Assembly (NCBI GenBank): GCA_013348845.1
Contig: CP054675.1
Coordinates: forward strand, 62,001-126,000
From: Candidatus Tepidiaquacella proteinivora
GTDB lineage: Bacteria; Bacteroidota; Ignavibacteria; Tepidaquicellales; Tepidaquicellaceae
DNA: 64,000 nt
Direction of reading: 5' to 3'
Position 1 is the stretch's first letter, and each line of letters begins with the position of its first letter. Below, in pieces: positions 8,432 through 18,164 of the stretch. The notes beneath the pieces were generated by a model, which was not told where the DNA came from, did no database searches, and worked only from the letters and a program-made list of their open reading frames with translations. The translations under genes and the position numbers were made by a program.

Positions 8432-11275
8432 TTATATCTTATCAAAAGACAGGGTCTTTTTAATTTCAACTATTCGGTATGCTTCTATAATATCACCTAC
8501 TTTAATATCATTGAAATTTTCTATCGCAATTCCACATTCATAATTTGCTTCTACTTCTTTTACATCGTCTTTGTGTCTTTTTAGTGATAAAATATTCCCC
8601 TCATAGATAACAAGACCATCTCGAATTAACCTAATTTTATGATTTCTTGCTATTTTTCCTTCTTGTACATAACACCCAGCTACATTTCCTATTTTTGGTA
8701 CTTTGAATACTTGTTTGACTTCTACAGTAGCCGTTACTTCTTCTTTTGTCTCAGGTTCTAATAGACCTTCAAGAGCTTTCTTTACTTCGTCTATTACATT
8801 ATAAATTACATTATGCAATCTAATATCAATTTTATTTTGTTCAGCAAGTTTTCTTGCATTCATATTTGGTCTTACATTAAAACCTATAACAATTGCATTT
8901 GATGCTTCTGCAAGTAATATATCAGATTCAGTTATTTGCCCAACCGCTTTATGTACAACTGAAATTTTCGCTTCCTGTGTAGAAAGTTTTAATAATGAAT
9001 CAGCAATGGCTTCAACAGAACCATCAACATCTGCTTTGATAATAACCTTTAAGTCAACTTGTTTACTACCTTTCTTAATTTGATTCGAAATATCATCAAG
9101 GGTAATAAATTTTATCGTTCTAAAGTCCTGTTCTCTTTTTAATTGCTGTCGTTTTTTAGCGATTTCTCTTGCTAAAACTTCTGAGTCTAAACAAACAAAA
9201 GTATCTCCTGCTTGTGGCATACTATCAAATCCTAATATTTGAACAGGGGTTGAAGGAGTGGCATACTGTATTCTCCTTTCTCTTTCATCAAACATTGCTT
9301 TAACTTTTCCGGAACACATTCCGGCAACGAAAATATCACCAATTTTAAGGGTACCTTTTTGTACTAAAACTGTGGCGACTATTCCTCTACCTTTATCCAT
9401 TTTTGATTCAATTATTACACCGCGTGCGTTTCTGTCCGGATTAGCTTTAAGGTCAAGTATTTCTGCTTCGAGTAATATTTTTTCCAAAAGTATATCAATA
9501 TTTTTGCCGAATTTTGCAGATATTTCTACCGATTGATATTTCCCACCCCATTCTTCAACAAGAATATTTCTTTCAGCCAATTGTTGTCGAATTCTATCGG
9601 GGTTTGATTCTGGTTTATCTATTTTATTTATTGCTACTATTATTGGAACATTTGCAGCGAGTGCATGATTAATTGCTTCAACTGTTTGTGGCATAACTGC
9701 ATCATCAGCAGCGACTACAAGTATAACTATGTCTGCGGCTTGACCGCCTCTTGCTCTCATTGCTGTGAATGCCTGATGTCCAGGTGTATCAAGGAAAGTT
9801 ATTTCCTTTCCACTTTTCTCATCAACTTTTACTTTATATGCACCTATATGTTGTGTTATTCCCCCAGCTTCTCCTGCAACAACATTAGTTTTTCTTATAT
9901 AATCAAGCAAAGAAGTTTTACCATGGTCAACGTGTCCCATAACTGCAACTACGGGTGGGCGTGGCTTTAATTTCTCCGGTGCGTCATCAAAATCTTTTAG
10001 TAAATCTTCCTGGTATTCTTTTTGGAAGTTTATTTTAAAGCCAAAAGATTCTGCAATTAATTCAATTAAAGTTTTATCTAATCTCTGATTTATTGATACA
10101 ATAGACCCTAACTCAAAACACTTCTTAATTATTTCTGCAGGGCTTATCTGCATCAGTTTAGAAAGTTCATTGGTTGTTATGAATTCCGTTACTTCTAATA
10201 CATTTTGTGTAGCTTTTGCAATTTCTTGTAATTTTTTCTCTTGTTCCTGCCTTTCCTTCTTTTTCTTTTTTCTTGCTAATGCCCTTGCAGATATTTGTGT
10301 CGGTTCATCTAATTTATGCAATGTTTCTCTCATCGCTTCTTCAATCTCATGCCTTTGAAACGGGATTTCCCTCACTTTAACACTCTTTGTCTTTCTTTTT
10401 TTCTCAAAATCAATATTTTCTTTATTTTTCTTTCCTTTATGTGGCTTTGGCGGTGGAGGAGGAGGTGGTGGTGGAATAGGTTTTTGTTCTTTAGATGTAA
10501 TATGTTTTGATGTGGTTTCTTTTTTCTTTGTTTGCTTCTTATCCTTTGGAATATCTGTTCTGAAGTTAATAGTCTTTTCTTTCTTGTGCTTTGCAGTTTT
10601 ATCTGGTCTTTTGTCTTTTGGTTCTGTTTGTTCAGGTTTCTTTTTGTCTTTTCTCTCTTCAGGTTTTGGTTTAATAATTTCTATTTTAGGAGTTTCTTTA
10701 TGTTTTTCAGGTTTCTTTTTAAATTCAGCAGGAGTTTCTTTTTTTACTTTTTCCTGTAATTTTTTTATCTCTTTTTGTTCCTTCTTTTTCTTCTCCTCTT
10801 GAATTTTTTTTGTTTCTAATATTTTTATAAGTTCTTTCTTTTTTGCTTCTTTTTCTTCTTGCTCCTTTTTCAGCAGTTTTTCCCGTTCAAGCATCGCTTT
10901 TAATTCCTGTCTCTTCCTCTCTTCTTCCTCTTTTCTTTTTTTCTCCTCTAATGCTTTTCTTATTCTCTCTTCTTCCTCTTTTTTTATTCTCTCCTCTTCT
11001 TGTTTTCTCTTTATTTCCTCTACCTCAGATATTTCAACCTTGACTTTTTCAGTAAAATCTAATAGCCGTTTTTTATGTTTTTTATGTTCTTCTATTTCCT
11101 TTTTAAAATGTTCATTTACTTTATTGACTGTTTCGATATCTAATTTAGTATTTAATGTTACATTAGATAAGCCTAATGTATTTGTGAGATAAGAGATTAT
11201 ATCTTCTTTAGATAGATTGGTCTCCTTACATAATTGAAAAACTTGTAATTTTTTCGTTTTTCCGTCTTCTGGCAT
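8432..11275 (-). CDS. infB: Translation initiation factor IF-2
   Basis: This 947-residue GTPase delivers fMet-tRNA to the 30S subunit. It has an IF2 N-terminal subdomain (about 1-60), a long Lys/Glu-rich coiled linker (about 75-330) and nine consecutive prolines near residue 260. The G domain starts near residue 445 with GHVDHGKTSLLD (G1), DTPGHQAFTAMRARG (G3) and NKID (G4); domains II to IV follow to the end. The linker length is usual for Bacteroidota-type IF-2. The gene lies 11 bases after nusA. Several long open frames on the opposite strand come only from the skewed base composition of the linker. Confidence 0.97.
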   Translation of the reverse strand: MPEDGKTKKLQVFQLCKETNLSKEDIISYLTNTLGLSNVTLNTKLDIETVNKVNEHFKKEIEEHKKHKKRLLDFTEKVKVEISEVEEIKRKQEEERIKKEEEERIRKALEEKKRKEEEERKRQELKAMLEREKLLKKEQEEKEAKKKELIKILETKKIQEEKKKKEQKEIKKLQEKVKKETPAEFKKKPEKHKETPKIEIIKPKPEERKDKKKPEQTEPKDKRPDKTAKHKKEKTINFRTDIPKDKKQTKKKETTSKHITSKEQKPIPPPPPPPPPKPHKGKKNKENIDFEKKRKTKSVKVREIPFQRHEIEEAMRETLHKLDEPTQISARALARKKKKKERQEQEKKLQEIAKATQNVLEVTEFITTNELSKLMQISPAEIIKKCFELGSIVSINQRLDKTLIELIAESFGFKINFQKEYQEDLLKDFDDAPEKLKPRPPVVAVMGHVDHGKTSLLDYIRKTNVVAGEAGGITQHIGAYKVKVDEKSGKEITFLDTPGHQAFTAMRARGGQAADIVILVVAADDAVMPQTVEAINHALAANVPIIVAINKIDKPESNPDRIRQQLAERNILVEEWGGKYQSVEISAKFGKNIDILLEKILLEAEILDLKANPDRNARGVIIESKMDKGRGIVATVLVQKGTLKIGDIFVAGMCSGKVKAMFDERERRIQYATPSTPVQILGFDSMPQAGDTFVCLDSEVLAREIAKKRQQLKREQDFRTIKFITLDDISNQIKKGSKQVDLKVIIKADVDGSVEAIADSLLKLSTQEAKISVVHKAVGQITESDILLAEASNAIVIGFNVRPNMNARKLAEQNKIDIRLHNVIYNVIDEVKKALEGLLEPETKEEVTATVEVKQVFKVPKIGNVAGCYVQEGKIARNHKIRLIRDGLVIYEGNILSLKRHKDDVKEVEANYECGIAIENFNDIKVGDIIEAYRIVEIKKTLSFDKI

Positions 11276-11286
11276 AAGAATTTTTT

Positions 11287-12372
11287 TTAGTTTTCGTTAT
11301 CGTTTGTTATATCTTCAAGTTCTTCAGAATCTATCTCTTTCTCATCTCTTAGTACATCAAGCTGGTAACCCGTCAGTCTTGAAGCAAGTTTTATATTCTG
11401 ACCATTTTTCCCTATTAAAAGACTTATCTGTTCTTCGTCTGCTTTTATTTTTGCCACTTTATTAACTTTGTCTATCTGAATGTCCTGAATTTTTGCTGGT
11501 GATAATGCTCTTGTTATATATAGTGTAATATCATCAGTGTAGTTTATTACATCAATATTCTCATTACTTAACTCTCTTACGATAGCATGGATTCTTGTAC
11601 CCTTCATTCCCACACAAGCACCAACAGCATCAATTTTATTGTCATTAGATATTACTGCTACTTTTGCTCTTTCACCAGGGTCGCGGGCAATTGCTTTTAT
11701 TTCAATAATTCCATCGAAGATTTCAGGAATTTCTGTCTCAAATAATTTTTCAAGAAACTTATCATCAGTTCTTGATACTATAATTGCTGGTGGTCCTGAA
11801 GACTTTTTCTCGACGCTTTTAATAACTGCTCTGACTGTATCACCTTTTTTATATTTCTCTTTAGGAATTTGTTCTGATTTTGGGAAAATTATTTCACTTC
11901 CATTGTGCATTAACAATATAGAATTAGCTTTATTTTGGTAAACTTCAGCAACTATTAATTCTCCAATTTGATCTTTATATTTGTTGTAAGTTATTTCTTT
12001 ATCTATTTCACTAATTTTTTGTTTAAGGTATTGTTTTAAAGTCTGAACTGAACGTCTGCCAAAACTATTAATTGTAATTTCCTCAAGAAACATTTCACCT
12101 ATTTCGAAATCCTGTCCATCTGATTTTTGCTTTGCAGTTTCGATATCTATTTCTTTATCCGGATCGTTTACTTCTTCAACAATAGTTTTATATACATAAA
12201 GCTCAATTATACCTCTTTCCATATTTACAATTATTTCAAATTGACCGTCCTGACCAAATCGTTTTTCCATCATCTTTTTTAAAGCATCTTTCAATACACT
12301 TTCCAGTACATCTTTATCGATATTTTTCAATTTTGCAAGTTGTGCAAATGCTTCAAATATTTCGGCTGCCAT
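11287..12372 (-). CDS. nusA: Transcription termination/antitermination factor NusA
   Basis: NusA binds RNA polymerase and nascent RNA to modulate pausing, termination and antitermination. The 361 residues hold the N-terminal polymerase-binding domain (1-125), an S1 domain (about 130-200) and two KH domains with GMKGTRI (near 240) and GKNGQNI (near 325). There is no C-terminal acidic repeat as in E. coli, which is normal in this phylum. It begins two bases after the rimP stop, so the two are coupled. NusA is a candidate for feedback on its own operon through the hairpin upstream of rimP. Confidence 0.95.
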   Translation of the reverse strand: MAAEIFEAFAQLAKLKNIDKDVLESVLKDALKKMMEKRFGQDGQFEIIVNMERGIIELYVYKTIVEEVNDPDKEIDIETAKQKSDGQDFEIGEMFLEEITINSFGRRSVQTLKQYLKQKISEIDKEITYNKYKDQIGELIVAEVYQNKANSILLMHNGSEIIFPKSEQIPKEKYKKGDTVRAVIKSVEKKSSGPPAIIVSRTDDKFLEKLFETEIPEIFDGIIEIKAIARDPGERAKVAVISNDNKIDAVGACVGMKGTRIHAIVRELSNENIDVINYTDDITLYITRALSPAKIQDIQIDKVNKVAKIKADEEQISLLIGKNGQNIKLASRLTGYQLDVLRDEKEIDSEELEDITNDNEN

Positions 12373-12374
12373 TT

Positions 12375-12836
12375 TTAAAATTTTAATTTTACTTTTGAAG
12401 ATAAAATTTGATTAAACTTTATTTTAGTTATTTCTTTTTCTTTATTTTTTCTTTCACATTCAAGTATCAATTCATTTTCATTTCCTTCATCATTTAATCC
12501 GATTAATTTACCACTACAATCGGAACCATCTTTTAATTTAATTATTAAATCCTTTCCTTTATGTTTGTATAATTGCTCAAAATATTTAAATGGTCTATCC
12601 ACACCAGGTGAAGATACAATGAATTTTGAGAATTCATTATCCAGGCGATTATCAATTATTTCATTCCAAATTTTATTGTTCATATCTGTTAATATTTCAA
12701 AATCTATCTTATCTCTACTGTCAATAAATATTTCCAGAGTATAATTCTTCCTCTCTCCTCTGAGCTGAACATCTATCAACATTAAATTATTGTTTTCTAC
12801 AACTTTGTTAACAATATTTACGATCTTTTCTTTCAT
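12375..12836 (-). CDS. rimP: Ribosome maturation factor RimP
   Basis: RimP acts early in 30S assembly. The 153-residue product starts MKEKIVNIVNKVVE and contains FIDSRDKIDFEILTDMNNKI and SSPGVDRPFK (near 90-100), the RimP signature, with an SH3-like C-terminal domain. An upstream in-frame ATG at 12875 would add 13 residues, but those codons are the terminator-like hairpin and its T-run, so I place the start at 12834-12836. The gene opens the rimP-nusA-infB-rbfA-truB operon. Confidence 0.92.
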   Translation of the reverse strand: MKEKIVNIVNKVVENNNLMLIDVQLRGERKNYTLEIFIDSRDKIDFEILTDMNNKIWNEIIDNRLDNEFSKFIVSSPGVDRPFKYFEQLYKHKGKDLIIKLKDGSDCSGKLIGLNDEGNENELILECERKNKEKEITKIKFNQILSSKVKLKF

Positions 12837-12844
12837 AACTCTGT

Positions 12845-12872
12845 AAAAAAAAAGTGGGCAAACACACCCACT
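12845..12872 (-). terminator. Attenuator-like intrinsic terminator in the rimP-nusA leader
   Basis: On the minus strand the leader forms a stem AGTGGG/CCCACT with an eight-base loop, followed by nine consecutive T, ending eight bases before the rimP ATG. No minus-strand gene lies upstream, because the neighbour at 12993 is divergent. The hairpin therefore cannot be the terminator of a preceding gene and must lie in the operon's own 5' leader. This is the layout of a transcription attenuator, plausibly controlled by NusA (inference). Confidence 0.7.
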
Positions 12873-12898
12873 CATTAAAGTAGCACACCGAACGCATT

Positions 12899-12929
12899 TA
12901 AATTTATTATTTTTATTTTACATAATCAA
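12899..12929 (-). promoter_or_regulatory. Probable promoter of the rimP operon
   Basis: On the minus strand, TTG (12929-12927) is followed after 20 bases by TAAATTTA (12906-12899), seven of eight matches to the Bacteroidota -7 box TAnnTTTG. The expected start is near 12895, giving a leader of about 60 nt that carries the terminator-like hairpin. Confidence 0.45.
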
Positions 12930-12992
12930 GTAATTTATTTTTAACATTATTTTGATATTTTATTTGATTATTTTTAAATATAATTACTTTAT

Positions 12993-13613
12993 ATGCTTAA
13001 ACCTCTCCCCCGTGAATTTTATTTAAGAGATACAACAGAAGTAGCAAAAGATTTATTAGGCAAAGTTATTGCAAGAAAATATAAAAACACTTTTTTAACA
13101 GGGAAAATAGTTGAAGTGGAAGCATATATTGGTTCTCATGACCCGGCGTGTCATGCTTTTAATAAAACAAAAGGTAGATGTGAAGTAATGTATTTGATTG
13201 GGGGGACTGCGTATGTATATTTTGTGTATGGAAATCATTACTGCTTTAATGTTGTTACAGGTAAGGAAGGTGAAGGTAATGCTGTTCTTATCAGAGCAGT
13301 TGAGCCATTAAAAGGTTTGAAATTTATAAAGTCAGTCAGAGGGAGGGATAAAAGCATTTATGATTTAACTAATGGACCGGGGAAATTTTGTGAAGCATTT
13401 CAGATTAATTTAAGAGATAATGGTAAAGATTTAGTGAATGATAAAAGTTTTTTTATTTCTCTTAATAATTTACCTGGTTATTCAAAACAAGTGATTATGC
13501 AATCAGTTCGAATCGGAATTAATAAAGGTAAAGAATTTCCTTATAGATTTTTCATCTTAAATAACCCATTTGTCAGTAAGCATAAATTAAATGAAACTGC
13601 TGTTAAAATATGA
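12993..13613 (+). CDS. 3-methyladenine DNA glycosylase (AAG/MPG family)
   Basis: This base-excision repair enzyme removes alkylated and deaminated purines. The 206 residues match the AAG/MPG family throughout: LARDLLGK-like VAKDLLGKVI (about 17-26), KIVEVEAYIGSHDPACHA (about 37-55, with the conserved catalytic Glu region), GTAYVYFVYGNHYCFNVVTG (about 70-90) and VLIRAVEPLKG. Family length is about 190-210. It is divergent from the rimP operon and overlaps the following beta-CASP gene by four bases (ATGA). Confidence 0.93.
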   Translation: MLKPLPREFYLRDTTEVAKDLLGKVIARKYKNTFLTGKIVEVEAYIGSHDPACHAFNKTKGRCEVMYLIGGTAYVYFVYGNHYCFNVVTGKEGEGNAVLIRAVEPLKGLKFIKSVRGRDKSIYDLTNGPGKFCEAFQINLRDNGKDLVNDKSFFISLNNLPGYSKQVIMQSVRIGINKGKEFPYRFFILNNPFVSKHKLNETAVKI

Positions 13614-15043
13614 ATGAAAGCGATATTTCAATAAAATTCTGCGGTGCCGCCAGAAATGTTACTGGCTCCCAGCATTTAATAAATATTAATGGATATAAAC
13701 TACTTCTTGATTGCGGATTATTTCAGGGTAAAAGAGAAGAAGCCTATAAAATGAACAGACATTTTATTTATAATCCTTCTGAGGTTTTATCTGTTATTCT
13801 TTCTCATGCGCATATTGATCACGCGGGAAATTTACCTACCCTCATGATTAAAGGTTTTAATGGAAATATTTATTGTACTTCTGCAACAAGAGATTTATGC
13901 TCTATTATGTTGCAGGATAGTGCTTATGTTCAGGAGAAAGATGTGGAATTCGTGAATAAGAAAAGGGCTAAAAGGAATTTACCTTTATTTAATCCACTTT
14001 ATACTATCAATGATGCTATTGAGGTATTAAATTATTTCAAATCTTTTCCATATAATAGAAGATTTACTCTTGATGGTTTCAGAAATATGATTGATGTTAC
14101 ATTTTTTGAGGCAGGGCACATTCTTGGTTCAGCACAAATTGTTTTAGAGATTCATTCAAAAGGAAATACAACCAAAATCGGATTTACAGGTGACCTTGGA
14201 AGAAAAAACCTTCCTATATTAAGAGACCCGGAATTTATTGGAGATGTTGATTACCTTATTATAGAATCTACTTATGGAGGTAAATTACATGATAGTTCAG
14301 AGTTAATGGAGCAGGATTTATTGAGTGTAATCAGAGAAGCATTGGATACTAATGCAAAAATTATTGTACCATCTTTCAGTGTTGGAAGAACTCAGGATTT
14401 AGTCTATTCAATAACAAAATTGACGGAGCGCGGTGCTATTCCTCAGTTTCCAATTTTTGTAGATAGCCCTCTTTCTGTTAATGTTACTGATATCTTTAAA
14501 TTGCACTCTGAATGTTTTGATAAAGAAACCCGTGAATATATAGCAAAAGGTTATGATGTGTTTGGGCTTGATAATATTTTATATATTAAAGATGTTAATG
14601 AATCAAAACAGTTGAATACAATCAAAGGTCCATGTATGATAATTTCTGCATCAGGTATGTGCGAAGCGGGCAGGATTCAACATCACCTCGCAAACAGTAT
14701 AGAAAACCCAAACAATATAGTTCTGATAGTAGGTTTTATGGCGGTTGATACACTCGGAAGAAGATTAGTGGAAGCAAAAGATGAACCGGGAAAGGTTGTT
14801 AGAATATTTGGAACAGAATACAAAGTTAACTGTAAAATTAAGATTCTGAATTCTTTCTCCGGACATGCAGACCATAATGAATTATTAAATTATATTGCTA
14901 ATTTTGACAAAAAAAAGTTGAAAGCTATTTTTTTAGTTCATGGTGAATTCGAAAGGCAGAAAGCTTTATATAATTCAATTGTGGCATCCGGATATAATAA
15001 TGTTTTTATTCCTGAAAGAGGCGAAGAGTTCAATTTAAGTTAA
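13610..15043 (+). CDS. Metallo-beta-lactamase fold, beta-CASP RNA-processing exonuclease family
   Basis: This 477-residue protein has the zinc motif SHAHIDHAGN (about residues 63-72), GHILGSAQ (about 170) and TGDLGR (about 193), followed by a beta-CASP domain with PSFSVGRTQDL and GMCEAGRIQHHL, and the C-terminal FSGHADHNELL that closes the active site. This architecture is shared with CPSF73/Ysh1-like and bacterial RNA-processing nucleases. The start overlaps the end of the DNA glycosylase gene. It lacks the C-terminal extension of RNase J. The specific RNA substrate is unknown. Confidence 0.88.
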   Translation: MNESDISIKFCGAARNVTGSQHLININGYKLLLDCGLFQGKREEAYKMNRHFIYNPSEVLSVILSHAHIDHAGNLPTLMIKGFNGNIYCTSATRDLCSIMLQDSAYVQEKDVEFVNKKRAKRNLPLFNPLYTINDAIEVLNYFKSFPYNRRFTLDGFRNMIDVTFFEAGHILGSAQIVLEIHSKGNTTKIGFTGDLGRKNLPILRDPEFIGDVDYLIIESTYGGKLHDSSELMEQDLLSVIREALDTNAKIIVPSFSVGRTQDLVYSITKLTERGAIPQFPIFVDSPLSVNVTDIFKLHSECFDKETREYIAKGYDVFGLDNILYIKDVNESKQLNTIKGPCMIISASGMCEAGRIQHHLANSIENPNNIVLIVGFMAVDTLGRRLVEAKDEPGKVVRIFGTEYKVNCKIKILNSFSGHADHNELLNYIANFDKKKLKAIFLVHGEFERQKALYNSIVASGYNNVFIPERGEEFNLS

Positions 15044-15054
15044 AATTATATTTT

Positions 15055-16497
15055 ATGAAAATTTGTTTTATTACTTCTGAATGTGTCCCTTTTGTCAAGA
15101 CAGGAGGTCTTGCTGATGTAAGCGGTTCTTTACCAGAAGCTCTTGCAAATTTAGGGGTTGAGGTTGTTTTATTTCTGCCAAGGTATGATTCAATTGATAT
15201 AAAAAAACATTCCTTACATAGTGTCAGTGAATTTAAAGATTCTAAAGTTAGAATCTCAGATAGTTTTGAAAATTATTCCTTATTCACTTTAAAGAAGGGA
15301 AAAATTCAATATTATTTTATTGATTCACAGAAATATTTTCAAAGGGGATATATCTATTCAAATGACCCTGATGAAGATGAGAGATTTATTTTCTTCCAGA
15401 AATCTGTTCTTGATGTTCTGCAAAAAATAGATTTTTCCCCTGATATTATTCATCTTAATGATTGGCAGACCGCTCTTATACCCGAATTAATAAAAAATTT
15501 ACTGTGTGATGTAAAATTTTTTAAGAATGTTAAAACTATCCTTTCAATTCATAATATAGCATATCAGGGAGTATTTGATAAAACTGCTATTGAAAAGGCG
15601 AATTTACCTACATCTAAATTTACACCGATGGGTCCGTATGAACATTATGGGAATTTTAATTTTCTTAAAGTTGGTATAATTTCGGCTGATTATGTTCTAA
15701 CAGTAAGTCCTACTTATGCAATGGAAATTTTAACAAACGAATATGGATGTGGACTTGAAGGCGTTTTAAAAACAAGGGAAGATAAATTAAAAGGTATTCT
15801 TAATGGTATTGATGAAACACAATGGGATCCTGCTAACGATAAAATTATTATCAGAAATTACAATTTTGATTCTATTGATAATAAGTTTGAAAATAAAATT
15901 CATTTATTAAAATATGCAGGGGCTGAGCCTAAAGTTACTGTACCTGTAATGGGAATAATTTCTCGCCTTGTTTGGCAAAAAGGATTTGAACTATTAGAAC
16001 CATTTATTGATGACTTATTATCTAAGGATATAAAATTATTTGTACTTGGAAAAGGGGAATACAAATATGAAGAATTTTTCAGAAATTATTCTAAAAAGTA
16101 TCCGGATAAATTATTTTATTATTGCGAATATAATAATGAACTTGCACATTATATTACAGCTGGAGCGGATATATTTCTTATGCCATCAAGATATGAACCT
16201 TGCGGATTAAATCAGATGTATTCTCTAAAATACGGAACTATACCAATAGTGCATAAAACAGGAGGATTGGCTGATACGATTGTAGATTACGATGAATTTC
16301 CGGAAACTGCTAATGGATTCGCATTTAAAAATTTTAATTCAGAAGAATTTTGGGGTAAAATTCAGGATGCTTTGAATTTATATTATCAGGTTGATAAATG
16401 GCGGAATTTGCAAAAAAATGGAATGAAATCAGATTTCTCCTGGGGAAAATCAGCAAAAGAATATTTAGAAATTTATAAAAAAGTTTTGAGTAGATAG
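15055..16497 (+). CDS. glgA: Glycogen synthase (ADP-glucose type)
   Basis: This GT5 enzyme extends alpha-1,4-glucan from ADP-glucose. The N-terminal KTGGLADVSGSLP (about 15-27) is the ADP-glucose-binding KxGGL motif. HLNDWQTAL (near 135) and SRYEPCGLNQMYSLKYGTIP (near 380) provide the conserved catalytic Glu and donor site, and a second KTGGLADT follows. The length of 480 is standard. It lies 11 bases after the beta-CASP gene and ends 20 bases before a convergent gene, with no clear terminator between them. No other glycogen gene is in the window. Confidence 0.95.
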   Translation: MKICFITSECVPFVKTGGLADVSGSLPEALANLGVEVVLFLPRYDSIDIKKHSLHSVSEFKDSKVRISDSFENYSLFTLKKGKIQYYFIDSQKYFQRGYIYSNDPDEDERFIFFQKSVLDVLQKIDFSPDIIHLNDWQTALIPELIKNLLCDVKFFKNVKTILSIHNIAYQGVFDKTAIEKANLPTSKFTPMGPYEHYGNFNFLKVGIISADYVLTVSPTYAMEILTNEYGCGLEGVLKTREDKLKGILNGIDETQWDPANDKIIIRNYNFDSIDNKFENKIHLLKYAGAEPKVTVPVMGIISRLVWQKGFELLEPFIDDLLSKDIKLFVLGKGEYKYEEFFRNYSKKYPDKLFYYCEYNNELAHYITAGADIFLMPSRYEPCGLNQMYSLKYGTIPIVHKTGGLADTIVDYDEFPETANGFAFKNFNSEEFWGKIQDALNLYYQVDKWRNLQKNGMKSDFSWGKSAKEYLEIYKKVLSR

Positions 16498-16517
16498 GAA
16501 AATAATTTTTCAGATAA

Positions 16518-18149
16518 CTAAATTTTTTTGTAAACTTCAACCCCTTCCTTTATATAAACTTTTTTAAAGTTATTTAAAAAGTCACTATTGTTTTTAATTT
16601 TATCATAAACTTCATCATAGTGTAATATATTTCTTTTTTCCTTTGTGGCTTCTGTATCTATAATTATCCATCTGACATATTTTGAAGGCTCTTTCAATGC
16701 TTTTTCTCCAATTTCCCAGGTGCTTGGAAATATTCTTTCTCTATATGGAACCGCACAACTTGGAAGTAATCTTATAATTACTTCATCAAGGAGTATGTTG
16801 CCCCCGTCATAATTTTCTCTTAAAAACTCAGATACACCTTTAATTTTATAATACATTTGTTTGCTTCCGTAATCCAATTCTGCAAGAGATGCAATGTTCT
16901 GTGGATAGTTGGCTGTCCAGGAAATTATTTGTATAAATATAAGAAATAAAAACGAATATACTAAGATTTTTTTCCCATATTTGAGTTTCCTGAAAAATTC
17001 CATATCCTTAAGATACTTATATCCACAACCTCCGAAAATTGCGATTGCTGGTAATAATGATAATCCATATCTTGAATGAACAAATCCTGGTGGCTCTGTA
17101 TTTGGTAACAATATTACATTTTGACCTTCATATAATGAATAAATAGAGAAAGGATATAATATTAATAGTGCGTATGGAAAAATTGTTCTTATGTTCAATC
17201 TGTTATTGTATATATACAAAATTAATCCAATAAGAAAAATTATAATAATAAACAATCCTGTATTTATTAAAACTGCTTTTGTATATAAGTCAGTAGATAA
17301 AAAAAGATTTCCTTTCTGCGGTAACAAATTAGCTTCAAGGAATGCATTTGCATGACGAAACAGTGAATACTTTCCTCTCTGAAATTCCAGAGGGTCGCCA
17401 TACCTTTTCCAGTTATGATACAACCAGAATAAAATGAAAGCAACAGAAGTAGAAACGAAAGTCAAAGCATATAAGAGTGGTTTGTGTTTCTTCTTAAAAT
17501 AGACATAGAAAATTAATAAACTTAAGAAAGACATAATTACCCATCCTTCATATCTCGTGGCAACTGCTCCCATCATAAAAAAAGAAGCTTTTACAACATC
17601 CATTCTTTCCCCTTCATCTGCAAGAACCTGTAAAAAATAAAAAGTAATAATAATAAACATAAAGAATACAACTTCTGACATTGCAGTCGTTTGTAGGTAT
17701 AGAATATTCGGATTTAAAGTATAAATAGCCCAACCTAAAAAAGCAGAGAATTTTTCTTTTGTTATTCGAAATACTATTTTAAATATTAGAATAGAACTTA
17801 TCAGATACGAAATAAAACCTACAATACTACCTGCAATTCCTGTTTGCCATAATATTGATATTTTGGTGAAAGGGAGTAATAAAATCATATGTGCAGGGAG
17901 CCATACTGTTCCTATTTGATTCCATATTCCGGGTGTAATTGAATCGTAAAATCGTCTGCTTGAATCTAATCTTGATGCCGGGTCTCCGAAGTTCGGACAA
18001 AATATTAATTCGTTATAATATGAATAAATCTGCGCTATTAATCCGATTATACAGGTTATAAGAATTAAATAACTCAATACTTTTTTTTCATCAAGAGATT
18101 CAAGTGATGAAAAAATATTTATTTTCATCTTTTTAATATCGGTTACCAA
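16518..18149 (-). CDS. Polytopic membrane glycosyltransferase-like protein
   Basis: This 543-residue protein has about 11 hydrophobic segments. The first large loop, NFGDPASRLDSSRRFYDS (about 38-55), and the next, IWNQIGTVWLPAHMILLLPF, place acidic and aromatic residues as in GT-C (GT39/PMT-like) enzymes, and ATRYEGWV is a loop common in this family. The C-terminal 100 residues are soluble. It lies 16 bases downstream of an ABC-2 transporter on the same strand, which would fit export and glycosylation of a surface glycolipid, but the substrate is not readable. Confidence 0.6.
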   Translation of the reverse strand: MVTDIKKMKINIFSSLESLDEKKVLSYLILITCIIGLIAQIYSYYNELIFCPNFGDPASRLDSSRRFYDSITPGIWNQIGTVWLPAHMILLLPFTKISILWQTGIAGSIVGFISYLISSILIFKIVFRITKEKFSAFLGWAIYTLNPNILYLQTTAMSEVVFFMFIIITFYFLQVLADEGERMDVVKASFFMMGAVATRYEGWVIMSFLSLLIFYVYFKKKHKPLLYALTFVSTSVAFILFWLYHNWKRYGDPLEFQRGKYSLFRHANAFLEANLLPQKGNLFLSTDLYTKAVLINTGLFIIIIFLIGLILYIYNNRLNIRTIFPYALLILYPFSIYSLYEGQNVILLPNTEPPGFVHSRYGLSLLPAIAIFGGCGYKYLKDMEFFRKLKYGKKILVYSFLFLIFIQIISWTANYPQNIASLAELDYGSKQMYYKIKGVSEFLRENYDGGNILLDEVIIRLLPSCAVPYRERIFPSTWEIGEKALKEPSKYVRWIIIDTEATKEKRNILHYDEVYDKIKNNSDFLNNFKKVYIKEGVEVYKKI

Positions 18150-18164
18150 TTATTAATGGAACAT

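Noticed and set aside
9258-11043. Several plus-strand open frames opposite infB, some very hydrophobic
   Set aside because: They are shadows of the Lys/Glu-rich IF-2 linker, whose complement reads as Phe/Leu/Ser codons. No start signals or homology were seen.
12837-12875. N-terminal extension of RimP from the ATG at 12875
   Set aside because: The extra codons are the hairpin and T-run of the leader. The conserved RimP start is at 12836.
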